Source of the DNA: JBDSLU01 sp039916225
Lineage (GTDB): Bacteria > Acidobacteriota > Vicinamibacteria > Vicinamibacterales > Vicinamibacteraceae
DNA length: 10,499 bases
NCBI GenBank assembly: GCA_039916225.1
Contig: JBDSLU010000241.1
Span: 1 to 10,499 of the forward strand
Direction: 5' to 3'
Positions 1 to 6,661 of the stretch are shown in pieces. Both the position numbers and the translations under genes were made by a program. The stretch's first letter is position 1; each line of letters begins with the position of its first letter. Under the pieces are notes generated by a model that saw only the letters and a program-made list of their open reading frames with translations, had not been told where the DNA came from and ran no database searches.

Positions 1-47
1 CGCGGCGCTGGGCGCGCCGCGGCGCCTCACGCGGGGCGGCGTCTCGC

Positions 48-53
48 TATACT
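48..53 (+). promoter_or_regulatory. -10-like box upstream of the acyltransferase
   Basis: TATACT stands out in very GC-rich sequence. It would place a transcription start near 60, about 27 nt before the ATG at 87. The same hexamer occurs before the antiporter at 3786-3791. I see no convincing -35 match at the usual spacing, so this rests on the -10 alone. Confidence 0.4.
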
Positions 54-86
54 GTCGGCAGGGTCGCGTCAGCTGCGGCCCTGCCG

Positions 87-1055
87 ATGTCCGCACCACC
101 CCGCTTCGCTTCCGGCCTGCCCGACGCGTCCGCCCCGATCCGGGCGACCTGGACGAGTCATTTCTTCAACACCGGAGCGATGTTCCGGTTCACCTACTGG
201 CTGGCTCGCGTGCTGCCGCGGCCGCTCGCGCGGGCGCTCGCGTTCGGCGGCACGCGCGTTGCTCACTGGACGCTGCGAGGCACCCGCGCCGGCGTCGCCG
301 ACAACTTCCGCGGCGCCTTCCCTGAGTTGTCGCCGGCGGAGATCGCCGCGCTGACGCGGCGCACCTACCACGCCTACTCGACCGACGTCCTCGACCTGTT
401 CCGCTCCGTGTCGATGACGGACGCGCAGGCGCTGGAGCTGTTCGAGCCCTACCAGATGGAGGGCGGCGCCTTCATGGATGCCCTGGCCGGCGGCAAGGGC
501 GTGATCCTCGTGACCGGCCACTTCGGCAACTGGGAGATCGGCGGCGCCTTGATGCGCGCGCTCGACCTGCCCATGACGATCGTGGCGATGCGGGAGGCGA
601 GCGAGGAGATCAACCGGCTGCGCGTCGAGTTCCGGCAGCGGTTCGGCGCCGACACCATCGAGGTGCGGCAGTCGATGGACACCGCGCTGCAGATCCGCCG
701 CCGGCTCTCGGAGAACCGCATCGTCGCGATGCTGATGGATCGGCACGTCGACCGCGATCGCGTGCCGGTGACCTTCTTCGGCCGACGCGCCTACTTCCTG
801 CGTACGCCGGCGCTGCTCGCCTACATGACCGGCGCGCCGCTGCTGCCCTGCTCGGTGGTCCGGCTGCCCTCAGGCCGGTTCCGCGTCCGGCCGGGAACGC
901 CCATCCACGTGCCGCACGACGTCGACCGCGACACCGCGGTCCGCGGCGCCGCGCAGGCGTTCGCCGATCAGCTCGAGGGCTGCATCCGCGAGACGCCGCA
1001 CGCCTGGTATCAGTTCTACGACTACTGGGCGACTCAGGACGCGGTGGTCGACTGA
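87..1055 (+). CDS. LpxL/HtrB-family lysophospholipid acyltransferase
   Basis: A 322-residue protein of the bacterial lipid A biosynthesis acyltransferase family. These inner-membrane enzymes transfer an acyl chain from acyl-ACP or acyl-CoA to a lipid or glycolipid hydroxyl. The catalytic H-x4-E motif is intact as HFGNWE (145-150). It is followed by the family block DRHVDRDRVPVTFFGRRAYF (218-237), then TGAPLLP (248-254), and the protein ends with the typical HAWYQFYDYW (305-314). An amphipathic or membrane-associated stretch lies near residues 32-55. The ATG at 87 is kept because WTSHFFNTGAMFRF resembles the usual N-terminus. An ATG at 180 has GGAG two bases upstream and is the alternative. 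Homologues occur in lipid A pathways and also in aryl-polyene/xanthomonadin clusters. The chorismatase, dehydratase and ligase further right favour the second role here, but that is inference. The 3' end overlaps the convergent methyltransferase gene by 22 bp. Confidence 0.85.
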   Translation: MSAPPRFASGLPDASAPIRATWTSHFFNTGAMFRFTYWLARVLPRPLARALAFGGTRVAHWTLRGTRAGVADNFRGAFPELSPAEIAALTRRTYHAYSTDVLDLFRSVSMTDAQALELFEPYQMEGGAFMDALAGGKGVILVTGHFGNWEIGGALMRALDLPMTIVAMREASEEINRLRVEFRQRFGADTIEVRQSMDTALQIRRRLSENRIVAMLMDRHVDRDRVPVTFFGRRAYFLRTPALLAYMTGAPLLPCSVVRLPSGRFRVRPGTPIHVPHDVDRDTAVRGAAQAFADQLEGCIRETPHAWYQFYDYWATQDAVVD

Positions 1056-2209
1056 GGCGCCGCGACGCGCCGGGCGACGAACAGGACGTTGGCGAACGGC
1101 GTGCCCTCGCACATCGGCGCCAGCGCGACGTCGAAGCCGAGCGCGGTCAGCTCGGCCCGCCACTCGGCCGCCGTCCGGAAGGCGAAGCGGGGCCGCAGGT
1201 GCCCGCGGAACAGCGCCGTGATCGCGTTGCCGAACCTGACCATGTGGAAGCGCCAGCCGGCCGCGGCATCGGCCTCGCGCACCAGCAGGATCGCCCCCGG
1301 CGGCATCGCCGCGGCGAGCCGGGCGAGGAGCGGACGCTGCACGTCGCGATCGAGCATGTGCAGGACGTCGAAGATCGCCGCCACGTCGATCGCCGGCGGC
1401 AGCACCGCGTCGAGCGCGTTGCCCGTCTGGATCTCGCCGTCGTCACCGAGGGCGTAGCGAGCCAGGTCGGCGGCGCGCGTGCGCAGCTCGATGCCGTGCA
1501 GGCGCAGATCGACCGGCGGCGCCGGCCATCCGTCCGGCGGCCACCGTCCTTCGCGGGCGCCGTCGACGGTCTCGGCGATGAGCGCGAGCAGCAGACCCGG
1601 CCCGCACCCGACGTCCAGGAACACCCCGGAGGGCGGCAGCCAGTCCGACGCCACTACCGCGCGATAGACCGGGTCGCCGCGCAGCTTGGCGCGGGCGAAC
1701 TCCCAGGCCGTGAGCGACGTGCCGAGATAGCGATCCGCCGCCTCCGACGAGAGACGGGTGAAGCTGGGATCCCGGTAGCGGCGGCCGAGCGCCGCATAGG
1801 TCAGCAGCCCGGCGACGATCCCGCCGACCACGCTCAGCAGCATGCCGCCCAGCAGCAGATCGAGACCGAAGTGCCAGGGATCCATGGACGAGAAGGCGTC
1901 CATCGAGAGCGCGTAACTCTCGCCACGACGCAGCCACGAGCCCAGCTGGACCTCGAAGAAGAGGACCGCCGGCATGATCAGCGGATTGACGAGATTGGCG
2001 GCGAGGTAGAGCTTGAGGCGGTTCAGGCCGAACAGCCAGCCGAGGGCGATACACATCCCCAGATGCAGGCCGATGAACGGCGAGAAGCCGACGGCCAGAC
2101 CGAGGCCGATGGCCGAGGCTTCCTGCGCGCGGGAACCGCCCTCGGTCCGCAGCGTGTGCACGACACGCTGCAAGCGCGACGGGGCCCGGACACGACATTG
2201 GCTCGGCAT
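1034..2209 (-). CDS. DUF2062 membrane domain fused to class I SAM methyltransferase
   Basis: A 391-residue two-domain protein. The first 145 residues match the DUF2062 style: a charged N-terminus, then hydrophobic segments around 32-60, 65-90 and 114-140, with the landmarks GLGLAVGFSPFIGLHLG (35-51) and ANLVNPLIMP (71-80). The second half is a class I S-adenosylmethionine methyltransferase: motif I FLDVGCGPG (197-205), an acidic motif II region (GIELRTRAADLA, 239-250) and motif IV AAIFDVLHMLD (277-287). The likely arrangement is a cytoplasmic methyltransferase tethered to the inner membrane, acting on a lipid-like substrate. O-methylation of an aryl head group would fit the neighbouring chorismatase but is inference. 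The open frame extends upstream to 2512, but that part is low-complexity and overlaps the chorismatase gene. The ATG at 2209 is chosen because the DUF2062-like sequence begins shortly after it; 2254 and 2296 are alternatives. No clear ribosome binding site is visible. Confidence 0.8.
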   Translation of the reverse strand: MPSQCRVRAPSRLQRVVHTLRTEGGSRAQEASAIGLGLAVGFSPFIGLHLGMCIALGWLFGLNRLKLYLAANLVNPLIMPAVLFFEVQLGSWLRRGESYALSMDAFSSMDPWHFGLDLLLGGMLLSVVGGIVAGLLTYAALGRRYRDPSFTRLSSEAADRYLGTSLTAWEFARAKLRGDPVYRAVVASDWLPPSGVFLDVGCGPGLLLALIAETVDGAREGRWPPDGWPAPPVDLRLHGIELRTRAADLARYALGDDGEIQTGNALDAVLPPAIDVAAIFDVLHMLDRDVQRPLLARLAAAMPPGAILLVREADAAAGWRFHMVRFGNAITALFRGHLRPRFAFRTAAEWRAELTALGFDVALAPMCEGTPFANVLFVARRVAAPQSTTAS

Positions 2210-2290
2210 GCGTGGACCGCCGATGGTAGCAGCCTTTGTTTGCGGGGGCCGCATCGAGCGGTGCGTAGCGGCGGGCTGGAGCGTTTCGGC

Positions 2291-2296
2291 TATCAT
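2291..2296 (+). promoter_or_regulatory. possible -10 box in the divergent methyltransferase/chorismatase gap
   Basis: TATCAT lies in the 184-bp gap between the divergent starts at 2209 and 2394. It would give a leader of about 90 nt for the chorismatase. The gap also has a small AT-richer patch at 2230-2246 and, on the minus strand, TACCAT (2223-2228), which could serve the methyltransferase. No -35 box is recognisable, so this is weak. Confidence 0.22.
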
Positions 2297-2384
2297 GGCC
2301 CCGGTCCGGCCGGACGTGTCGGCCCGCCGATGGCCCGTGTGCGCTGCCGGCGCGTGCTGCACTGACTGTGTGACCCGGTCTCCC

Positions 2385-2390
2385 GGGGAG
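2385..2390 (+). promoter_or_regulatory. Shine-Dalgarno for the chorismatase
   Basis: GGGGAG is followed by TAG and then the ATG at 2394. It is one of the few strong ribosome binding sites in the window and fixes the chorismatase start. The spacing is short (3 nt after the GGAG core). Confidence 0.6.
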
Positions 2391-2393
2391 TAG

Positions 2394-3329
2394 ATGTCGA
2401 CTTCGAGCAACGGTCTCCCTGACGATCGAACGCGCGTTGCCCTGGCCGCGCTCGCCCCTGAACCTCCGGCCTGGGCGGTCGAACACTTCGCCGACGCGCT
2501 GCCAGGACGCACCAGGATCGACGACTGGCGACTGGTCGGGACGCAAATCCCCGAGTGCGGGGCGCTGGACGCGGCGACCCTGGAACGCGCCGTCGGCGAC
2601 GCCTACCGGGTGCTGGCGGCGTCGCTGCAGGCGAGCGGTCATCATCCGGTCCGCTTCTGGAACTTCGTCCCCGGCATCCACGCCGACATGGGCGGCGGTC
2701 GCGACCGCTACATGGTCTTCAACGCCGGCCGATACGCCGCCTTCGAGGAATGGTTCGGCCAGGCCGCGCTGTTCACGCGGACGGTGCCGACGGCCTCGGC
2801 GGTCGGCATCGGTTCGGGCGCGTTGACGATTCACGCCCTCGGCGGGCGCGACGCGGGCCTGCCGGTCGAGAACCCGCGCCAGGTGCCCGCCTATCGCTAC
2901 TCCTCGCGCTATGGCCCGCTGCCGCCGTGCTTCGCGCGCGGCACGATCGTCCGCGGGCTGGCGACGCCCGTCAGCGTCGGGGCCGACGCGCCGGTGCTCC
3001 TGGTCGGCGGCACCGCCAGCATCGTCGGCGAACACTCGCTGCACGACCGCGACGCGCGGCAGCAGGCGCTCGAAACGTTCGAGAACCTCGCCGAACTGGT
3101 GGTCGCGGCACGACGGCAGATCGGCGGCGCCACCGGCCACGACGCGCCCCGCGCGGCCTTCGACGCCTTCACCGAATTGCGCGTCTACGTCGTGCGCGAC
3201 ACCGACGCGCCGCTGCTCCGGGAGATGGTCAGCGAGCGGTTCGGACGCACGGCGCGCATCGAGTTCGCGCAGGCCGACCTCTGCCGGCGCGAGTTGCTGG
3301 TCGAAATCGAAGGCGTCGCCACGCTGTAG
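2394..3329 (+). CDS. chorismatase (3-hydroxybenzoate synthase type, XanB2/Hyg5/FkbO family)
   Basis: A 311-residue cytoplasmic protein of the chorismatase family, which removes pyruvate from chorismate. Hyg5-type members yield 3-hydroxybenzoate, XanB2 yields 3- and 4-hydroxybenzoate, and FkbO-type members yield a dihydroxycyclohexadiene acid. The family blocks appear in order: FWNFVPGI (88-95), RDRYMVFNAGRYAAFEEWF (103-121), ENPRQVPAYRYSSRYGPLPP (159-178), LLVGGTASIVGEHSLHDRD (202-220) and the C-terminal LLVEIEG (301-307). Glu304 probably corresponds to the conserved catalytic Glu, and Cys297 lies seven residues before it. As I recall, Hyg5 has the same Cys-to-Glu spacing and FkbO has Val at that Cys position, which would favour a 3-hydroxybenzoate product. 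The length is near that of the family. The gene diverges from the methyltransferase gene and converges on the dehydratase gene with a 23-bp gap. The product would be a natural substrate for the acyl ligase at 5084. The family call is firm; product and pathway are inferred. Confidence 0.85.
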   Translation: MSTSSNGLPDDRTRVALAALAPEPPAWAVEHFADALPGRTRIDDWRLVGTQIPECGALDAATLERAVGDAYRVLAASLQASGHHPVRFWNFVPGIHADMGGGRDRYMVFNAGRYAAFEEWFGQAALFTRTVPTASAVGIGSGALTIHALGGRDAGLPVENPRQVPAYRYSSRYGPLPPCFARGTIVRGLATPVSVGADAPVLLVGGTASIVGEHSLHDRDARQQALETFENLAELVVAARRQIGGATGHDAPRAAFDAFTELRVYVVRDTDAPLLREMVSERFGRTARIEFAQADLCRRELLVEIEGVATL

Positions 3330-3352
3330 GCCGGGAGCGCCGCGGCGGCGGA

Positions 3353-3775
3353 TCAACGGCGCGCTTCGGCCAGGGTGATCGCGCCGCTGCCGACGACGCG
3401 GCCACCGGCTGTCACGTCGCCCTCGATCTTGTAGAGCCCACCCATCCGGCCAGTCACGCGAGCGGTCGCTTCGAGCACCTCGCCCACGGTGGCCGCGCCG
3501 GGAAACTTGAAGCCGCCCAGCGCCGCGACGCGCAACGCCAGCGGCTCGCCCGCGACGGCGCCGCTACCGATGGCCAGGCCACCGGTCTGCGCGAGGAGCT
3601 CGACGAGCACGATCGCCGGCACGACCGGTTCACCCGGAAAATGGCCGTCGAAAAACCAGTCGTCCGCGGCCGTCGGACGACGGCAAACGGCCCGGATTCC
3701 CGGCTCGATTTCAACGACTTCGGCGACGAGCCGCATGGGCGGTCGATGCGGCAGCAGACCGAGCCAGTCGGGCAT
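3353..3775 (-). CDS. FabZ-like (3R)-hydroxyacyl-ACP dehydratase, hotdog fold
   Basis: A 140-residue single hotdog domain of the FabZ/FabA type, which dehydrates 3-hydroxyacyl-ACP to trans-2-enoyl-ACP. It has LPHRPPM (8-14), matching the FabZ LPHRxP start, then DGHFPGEPVVP (43-53) with catalytic His45. Glu59 lies 14 residues later, the usual His/Glu spacing, followed by LAQTGG (61-66). The C-terminal half (FKFPGAATVGEVLEATARVT) is also FabZ-like. The protein looks catalytically complete, although it is more divergent than a housekeeping FabZ, and it does not sit with lpxA/lpxD as fabZ often does. Aryl-polyene and xanthomonadin clusters carry dedicated dehydratases of this type, and the chorismatase next door supports that role. 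The start lies 29 bp from the divergent antiporter. There is no Shine-Dalgarno, and the predicted transcript is leaderless or nearly so. Confidence 0.82.
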   Translation of the reverse strand: MPDWLGLLPHRPPMRLVAEVVEIEPGIRAVCRRPTAADDWFFDGHFPGEPVVPAIVLVELLAQTGGLAIGSGAVAGEPLALRVAALGGFKFPGAATVGEVLEATARVTGRMGGLYKIEGDVTAGGRVVGSGAITLAEARR

Positions 3776-3783
3776 GAGCCGGG

Positions 3784-3791
3784 AGTATACT
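3784..3791. promoter_or_regulatory. palindromic shared -10 element between divergent genes
   Basis: The 29-bp gap between the ATG codons at 3775 (-) and 3805 (+) contains the perfect palindrome AGTATACT. It supplies TATACT on both strands: 3786-3791 on the plus strand, 3784-3789 on the minus. Starts about 7 nt downstream would give leaders of roughly 6 nt for the antiporter and 1-2 nt for the dehydratase. Neither gene has a Shine-Dalgarno, which agrees with leaderless initiation. There is no good -35 on either side; each would fall inside the opposite gene. Confidence 0.5.
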
Positions 3792-3804
3792 GGCCGCCCT
3801 CGCG

Positions 3805-5076
3805 ATGGCGAATTCCGAACTGGCCCTGCACGTCTTCCTGCTGCTCGCCATCATCATCGGCGCCTGCAAGTTGATGGGTTTCATCGCGCGGCCGCTCGGG
3901 CAGGCGCAGGTGATCGCGGAGATGGTCACCGGCTTCCTGCTGGGGCCGTCGCTGCTCGGGTGGCTGGCCCCCGACGTATCCGCATATCTCTTCCGGCCCG
4001 AAGCGATGCCCATCGTCTACGGGCTGTCGCAGATCGCGCTGACGCTCTACATGTTCACCGTCGGCCTCGAGTTCGAGAGCGGGCTGCTGCGCCGGTCGCT
4101 CAAGCAGGCCGCCGCGGTCTCGCTGACCGGCATCCTGGCGCCCTTCGCCCTCGGGATCGGCGCCGCGATGTTCCTGCACGGTGCCGGCGGCTTCTTCGGC
4201 GCATCGATGACCGTCAGTCAGGCGGCGCTGTTCATGGGCGCGTCGCTGTCGATCACGGCCTTCCCGGTCATGGCGCGCATCCTCCACGAGCGGGGGCTGA
4301 CCGGCACCGGCATCGGCACCATGGCGCTGGCCGCCGGGGCCATGGGCGATGTGGCGGCGTGGCTGATCTTCGCGGTCGTCGTCGCCAGCTTCAAGGGCGA
4401 CATGTCGATCGCGATCGTCGCCTTCGTCGGCGCCATCGTCTACGCCGCCGTGGTCTACGGTCCGCTGCGCCCCTTCCTGCGGCGCCAGGCCCGCGAGGCG
4501 GATGCCGCCGGGGAGCTGTCGCAGTCGATGGTCGGCACCTTGCTCATGCTGCTGATGCTGGGCGCCTGGTTCACCGATCGGATCGGCGTGCACTCGGTGT
4601 TCGGTGCCTTCATCCTCGGCACGGCGGTGCCGCGCGGCACCCTGACCGACGGGCTGCAGCGGCTGATCGGGCCGGTCACGTTGGGCCTGTTCCTGCCACT
4701 CTACTTCGTGTATTCGGGGCTCCACACCGAGCTGGGCCTGGTCGCCACCCCGTCGCTGTGGCTGATCACCGCCGTCATTTTCCTGATCGCCTGCCTCGGC
4801 AAGGGTGTCGCCTGCTGGCTGGCGGCCCGGCTGAACGGCGCCACGCAGGCCGAGGCGCTGGGCATCGGCACGCTGATGAATGCCCGCGGCATGATGGAGC
4901 TGATCCTGCTGAACATCGGCCGCGAGCGCGGGCTGATCACGCCGACGCTATTCACCATCCTGGTGCTGATGACCCTCGCCACGACGCTGATGGCGACGCC
5001 GCTCTTCAGCCTCCTCTACCGCCCCGTCGACAGCCCGACGATCGACGACGACGCCGCGGCGGTGCGCGGCGCCTGA
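3805..5076 (+). CDS. CPA2-family cation/proton antiporter (Kef/Na+-H+ exchanger type)
   Basis: A 423-residue inner-membrane protein with about 12-13 hydrophobic segments spread over residues 7-405. It has no cytoplasmic TrkA-N/RCK domain after the membrane part, so it is a short-form exchanger rather than full-length KefB/C. Family landmarks are GQAQVIAEMVTGFLLGPSLLG (32-52, shown in part as AEMVTGFLLGPSLLG), YMFTVGLEF (82-90), SLSITAFPVMARIL (147-160) and GTLMNARGMMELILLNIG in the last third. It would exchange Na+ or K+ for H+. In many relatives the ion-binding helix reads D-D or N-D before the Trp; here it is AAGAMGDVAAW (176-186), so only Asp182 of the pair remains. The start follows the shared palindromic promoter with a very short leader and no ribosome binding site. 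The acyl ligase begins 8 bp after its stop, suggesting cotranscription. A link to hydroxybenzoate chemistry is not obvious. Confidence 0.9.
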   Translation: MANSELALHVFLLLAIIIGACKLMGFIARPLGQAQVIAEMVTGFLLGPSLLGWLAPDVSAYLFRPEAMPIVYGLSQIALTLYMFTVGLEFESGLLRRSLKQAAAVSLTGILAPFALGIGAAMFLHGAGGFFGASMTVSQAALFMGASLSITAFPVMARILHERGLTGTGIGTMALAAGAMGDVAAWLIFAVVVASFKGDMSIAIVAFVGAIVYAAVVYGPLRPFLRRQAREADAAGELSQSMVGTLLMLLMLGAWFTDRIGVHSVFGAFILGTAVPRGTLTDGLQRLIGPVTLGLFLPLYFVYSGLHTELGLVATPSLWLITAVIFLIACLGKGVACWLAARLNGATQAEALGIGTLMNARGMMELILLNIGRERGLITPTLFTILVLMTLATTLMATPLFSLLYRPVDSPTIDDDAAAVRGA

Positions 5077-5083
5077 TGCGCTG

Positions 5084-6547
5084 ATGCCGGTGCTGGTCGA
5101 CGCCGTCCGGCGCCGGGCGCGTGACAACCCTGACGCTCCGCTGATCGACGCCCCTGCCGAGCGACGCGTCGTGACCGCGCGCAGGCTCGGCGACGACGTC
5201 GTCACGACGGCCGCCGAGTTGCGCCGCCTGGGAATCGGCCCCGGCCATGCGGTCGCGGTGCACGTGGGCAATCGCACCGGCTATTTCTCGCTGCTCCTGG
5301 CCTGCCTCGACGTCGGGGCCGCACTGCTGCCCATCGACGGCAGCGCGCCGGTCGCCGAGGCGACGGCGGTGGCGACGCGGTTCGACGCGTCGGCGATGGT
5401 CGTGCCGCAGGGGCGCGACGGCGCTGGCGAGCACGCCTTGCCGGGCGGCCTGCGCCTGGCCCGCCGCGCCGATCCCGCGGCGACGATCGTCGCGCCGCCG
5501 GCCGGTCCGGTGGCGATGCTGAAGCTCACCTCGGGGTCGACCGGCGTGCCGAAGGCCACGGTGACCACGGAAGATCAGATCGCTGCCGATGGGCGTGCCC
5601 TCATCGAGGCGATGGGCATCCGTCCCGACGATTGGCAGGTCTGCGCCATCCCGGTGTCGCACTCGTACGCGCTCGGCAACGTCGTCGGGCCGCTCCTGCT
5701 GCAGGGCACGCCGATAGTCCTCCGCGACACCTTCGTGCCGACCCAAATCCTCGACGACGCGGTGCGGGCCGGGGCCCGGCTCTTTCCCGGCGTCCCGTTC
5801 ATGTTCGATCGCCTGGTGGCACTCGTCCGCGATGGCTGTCCGTGGCCGGTCACGCTCGAGACCATGATCTCGGCCGGCGCACCGCTCGACCGCGCCACGG
5901 CCCGGGCCTTCGCCGAGCACACCGGGCGGCGGATCCACTCGCTCTATGGGACCAGCGAAACGGCCGGCATCGCCTACGACGTCAGCCCCGATCCTGACGG
6001 CGAGGTGACGATGGGCCGGCCGGTGCCCGGCGTCACCCTGGCCTTCTGGCCCGACGACGCGGCCCAGCCCGGCACCGGCCGGATCCACGTCACCGGCCCG
6101 GCGGTGTCGAGCGGCTACGCCGCCGGTGCCGACGACGCCGCCTTCGTCGACGGCGGGTTCCTCACCGGCGACCTGGGGGCGCTCGGCGTCGACGGACGGC
6201 TCCGCCTGAAAGGCCGGGTGTCCGCGTTCGTCAACGTCGCCGGGCGAAAGGTTCAGCCGGACGAGGTCGAAGGGATGCTCCGGACCCACCCGCTGGTCGC
6301 CGACGCCCGCGTCTTCGGCCTGCCGGACGAGCGCCGCGGCGAGCAGCTCGCGGCATGCGTCGTACCCCGGAACGGCACCCTGGGCGTGGTCGCGCTGCGC
6401 GCCTTCTGTGCCGAACGTCTGGCCGCCTACAAGATTCCCCGGCTGCTGGTGCTGGTTGCTGAGCTGCCCCGGGACGAGCGCGGCAAAGTCAGCCGGAAGG
6501 CGTTGGAAAAACTGGTCTTGGGGCCGGCCAACCAGGGACTGCCCTAG
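5084..6547 (+). CDS. AMP-forming acyl/aryl-acid ligase (ANL superfamily)
   Basis: A 487-residue adenylate-forming enzyme that activates a carboxylic acid with ATP and passes it to CoA or a carrier protein. The core motifs are complete: P-loop TSGSTGVPK (149-157), HSYALGN (193-199), the aromatic/acid-site motif LYGTSETAG (287-295), TGDLG (361-365), the hinge region LKGRVSAFVNVAGRKVQPDE (375-394) and the C-terminal catalytic lysine in PRDERGKVSRKAL (462-474, Lys468). It is single-domain apart from the mobile C-terminal subdomain, with no fused carrier protein. Xanthomonadin and aryl-polyene clusters use such a ligase to load hydroxybenzoate onto an ACP. The chorismatase 1.8 kb upstream makes 3- or 4-hydroxybenzoate a reasonable substrate, but fatty acids cannot be excluded by eye. 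The ATG at 5084 lies 8 bp after the antiporter stop and has no Shine-Dalgarno, so translation may be coupled. Confidence 0.85.
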   Translation: MPVLVDAVRRRARDNPDAPLIDAPAERRVVTARRLGDDVVTTAAELRRLGIGPGHAVAVHVGNRTGYFSLLLACLDVGAALLPIDGSAPVAEATAVATRFDASAMVVPQGRDGAGEHALPGGLRLARRADPAATIVAPPAGPVAMLKLTSGSTGVPKATVTTEDQIAADGRALIEAMGIRPDDWQVCAIPVSHSYALGNVVGPLLLQGTPIVLRDTFVPTQILDDAVRAGARLFPGVPFMFDRLVALVRDGCPWPVTLETMISAGAPLDRATARAFAEHTGRRIHSLYGTSETAGIAYDVSPDPDGEVTMGRPVPGVTLAFWPDDAAQPGTGRIHVTGPAVSSGYAAGADDAAFVDGGFLTGDLGALGVDGRLRLKGRVSAFVNVAGRKVQPDEVEGMLRTHPLVADARVFGLPDERRGEQLAACVVPRNGTLGVVALRAFCAERLAAYKIPRLLVLVAELPRDERGKVSRKALEKLVLGPANQGLP

Positions 6548-6570
6548 GGTCCGGCCCGGCCGCGGCGTGC

Positions 6571-6576
6571 TATAGT
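6571..6576 (+). promoter_or_regulatory. -10-like box upstream of the radical SAM gene
   Basis: TATAGT starts the only clearly AT-richer stretch between the ligase and the radical SAM gene (about 6571-6602). It suggests separate transcription of the radical SAM/TPR pair from near 6583, with a leader of about 80 nt. No -35 match is visible at 17 bp. Confidence 0.35.
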
Positions 6577-6584
6577 TTTGCTCC

Positions 6585-6602
6585 GAAATCGTGAATGATT
6601 TC
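6585..6602 (+). repeat. small inverted repeat in the radical SAM leader
   Basis: GAAATC and GATTTC form a perfect 6-bp inverted repeat around a 6-nt loop, directly after the -10-like box. It could be an operator half-site pair or a 5' leader hairpin. It is short enough to be chance. Confidence 0.35.
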
Positions 6603-6611
6603 AGGCGATCG

Positions 6612-6637
6612 GCCGGCCTTTTCCCCCAGTGGCCGGC
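6612..6637 (+). repeat. GC-rich hairpin around the upstream GTG of the radical SAM gene
   Basis: GCCGGCC (6612-6618) pairs with GGCCGGC (6631-6637) across a 12-nt loop that contains TTTTCCCCC. The GTG at 6629 sits at the loop/stem edge. A folded leader would hide that GTG, which is one reason for preferring the start at 6662. The first arm followed by TTTT is not a convincing terminator because the stem closes after the T run. Confidence 0.35.
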
Positions 6638-6661
6638 GTGCAGAGCGAGGATGACGACCCT

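Noticed and set aside
1..21. Hairpin of 8 bp (CGCGGCGC / GCGCCGCG) at the left edge, possibly a terminator of an upstream gene
   Set aside because: No T run follows, the upstream gene is not visible and such stems arise easily in GC-rich DNA.
2210..2512. Upstream extension of the methyltransferase frame (101 extra residues)
   Set aside because: It overlaps the chorismatase start on the other strand and has no DUF2062-like sequence. The recognisable domain begins after the ATG at 2209.
1443..3356. A 637-codon minus-strand open frame
   Set aside because: It spans the chorismatase on the opposite strand and part of the methyltransferase in another frame. Its translation is Arg-rich without motifs.
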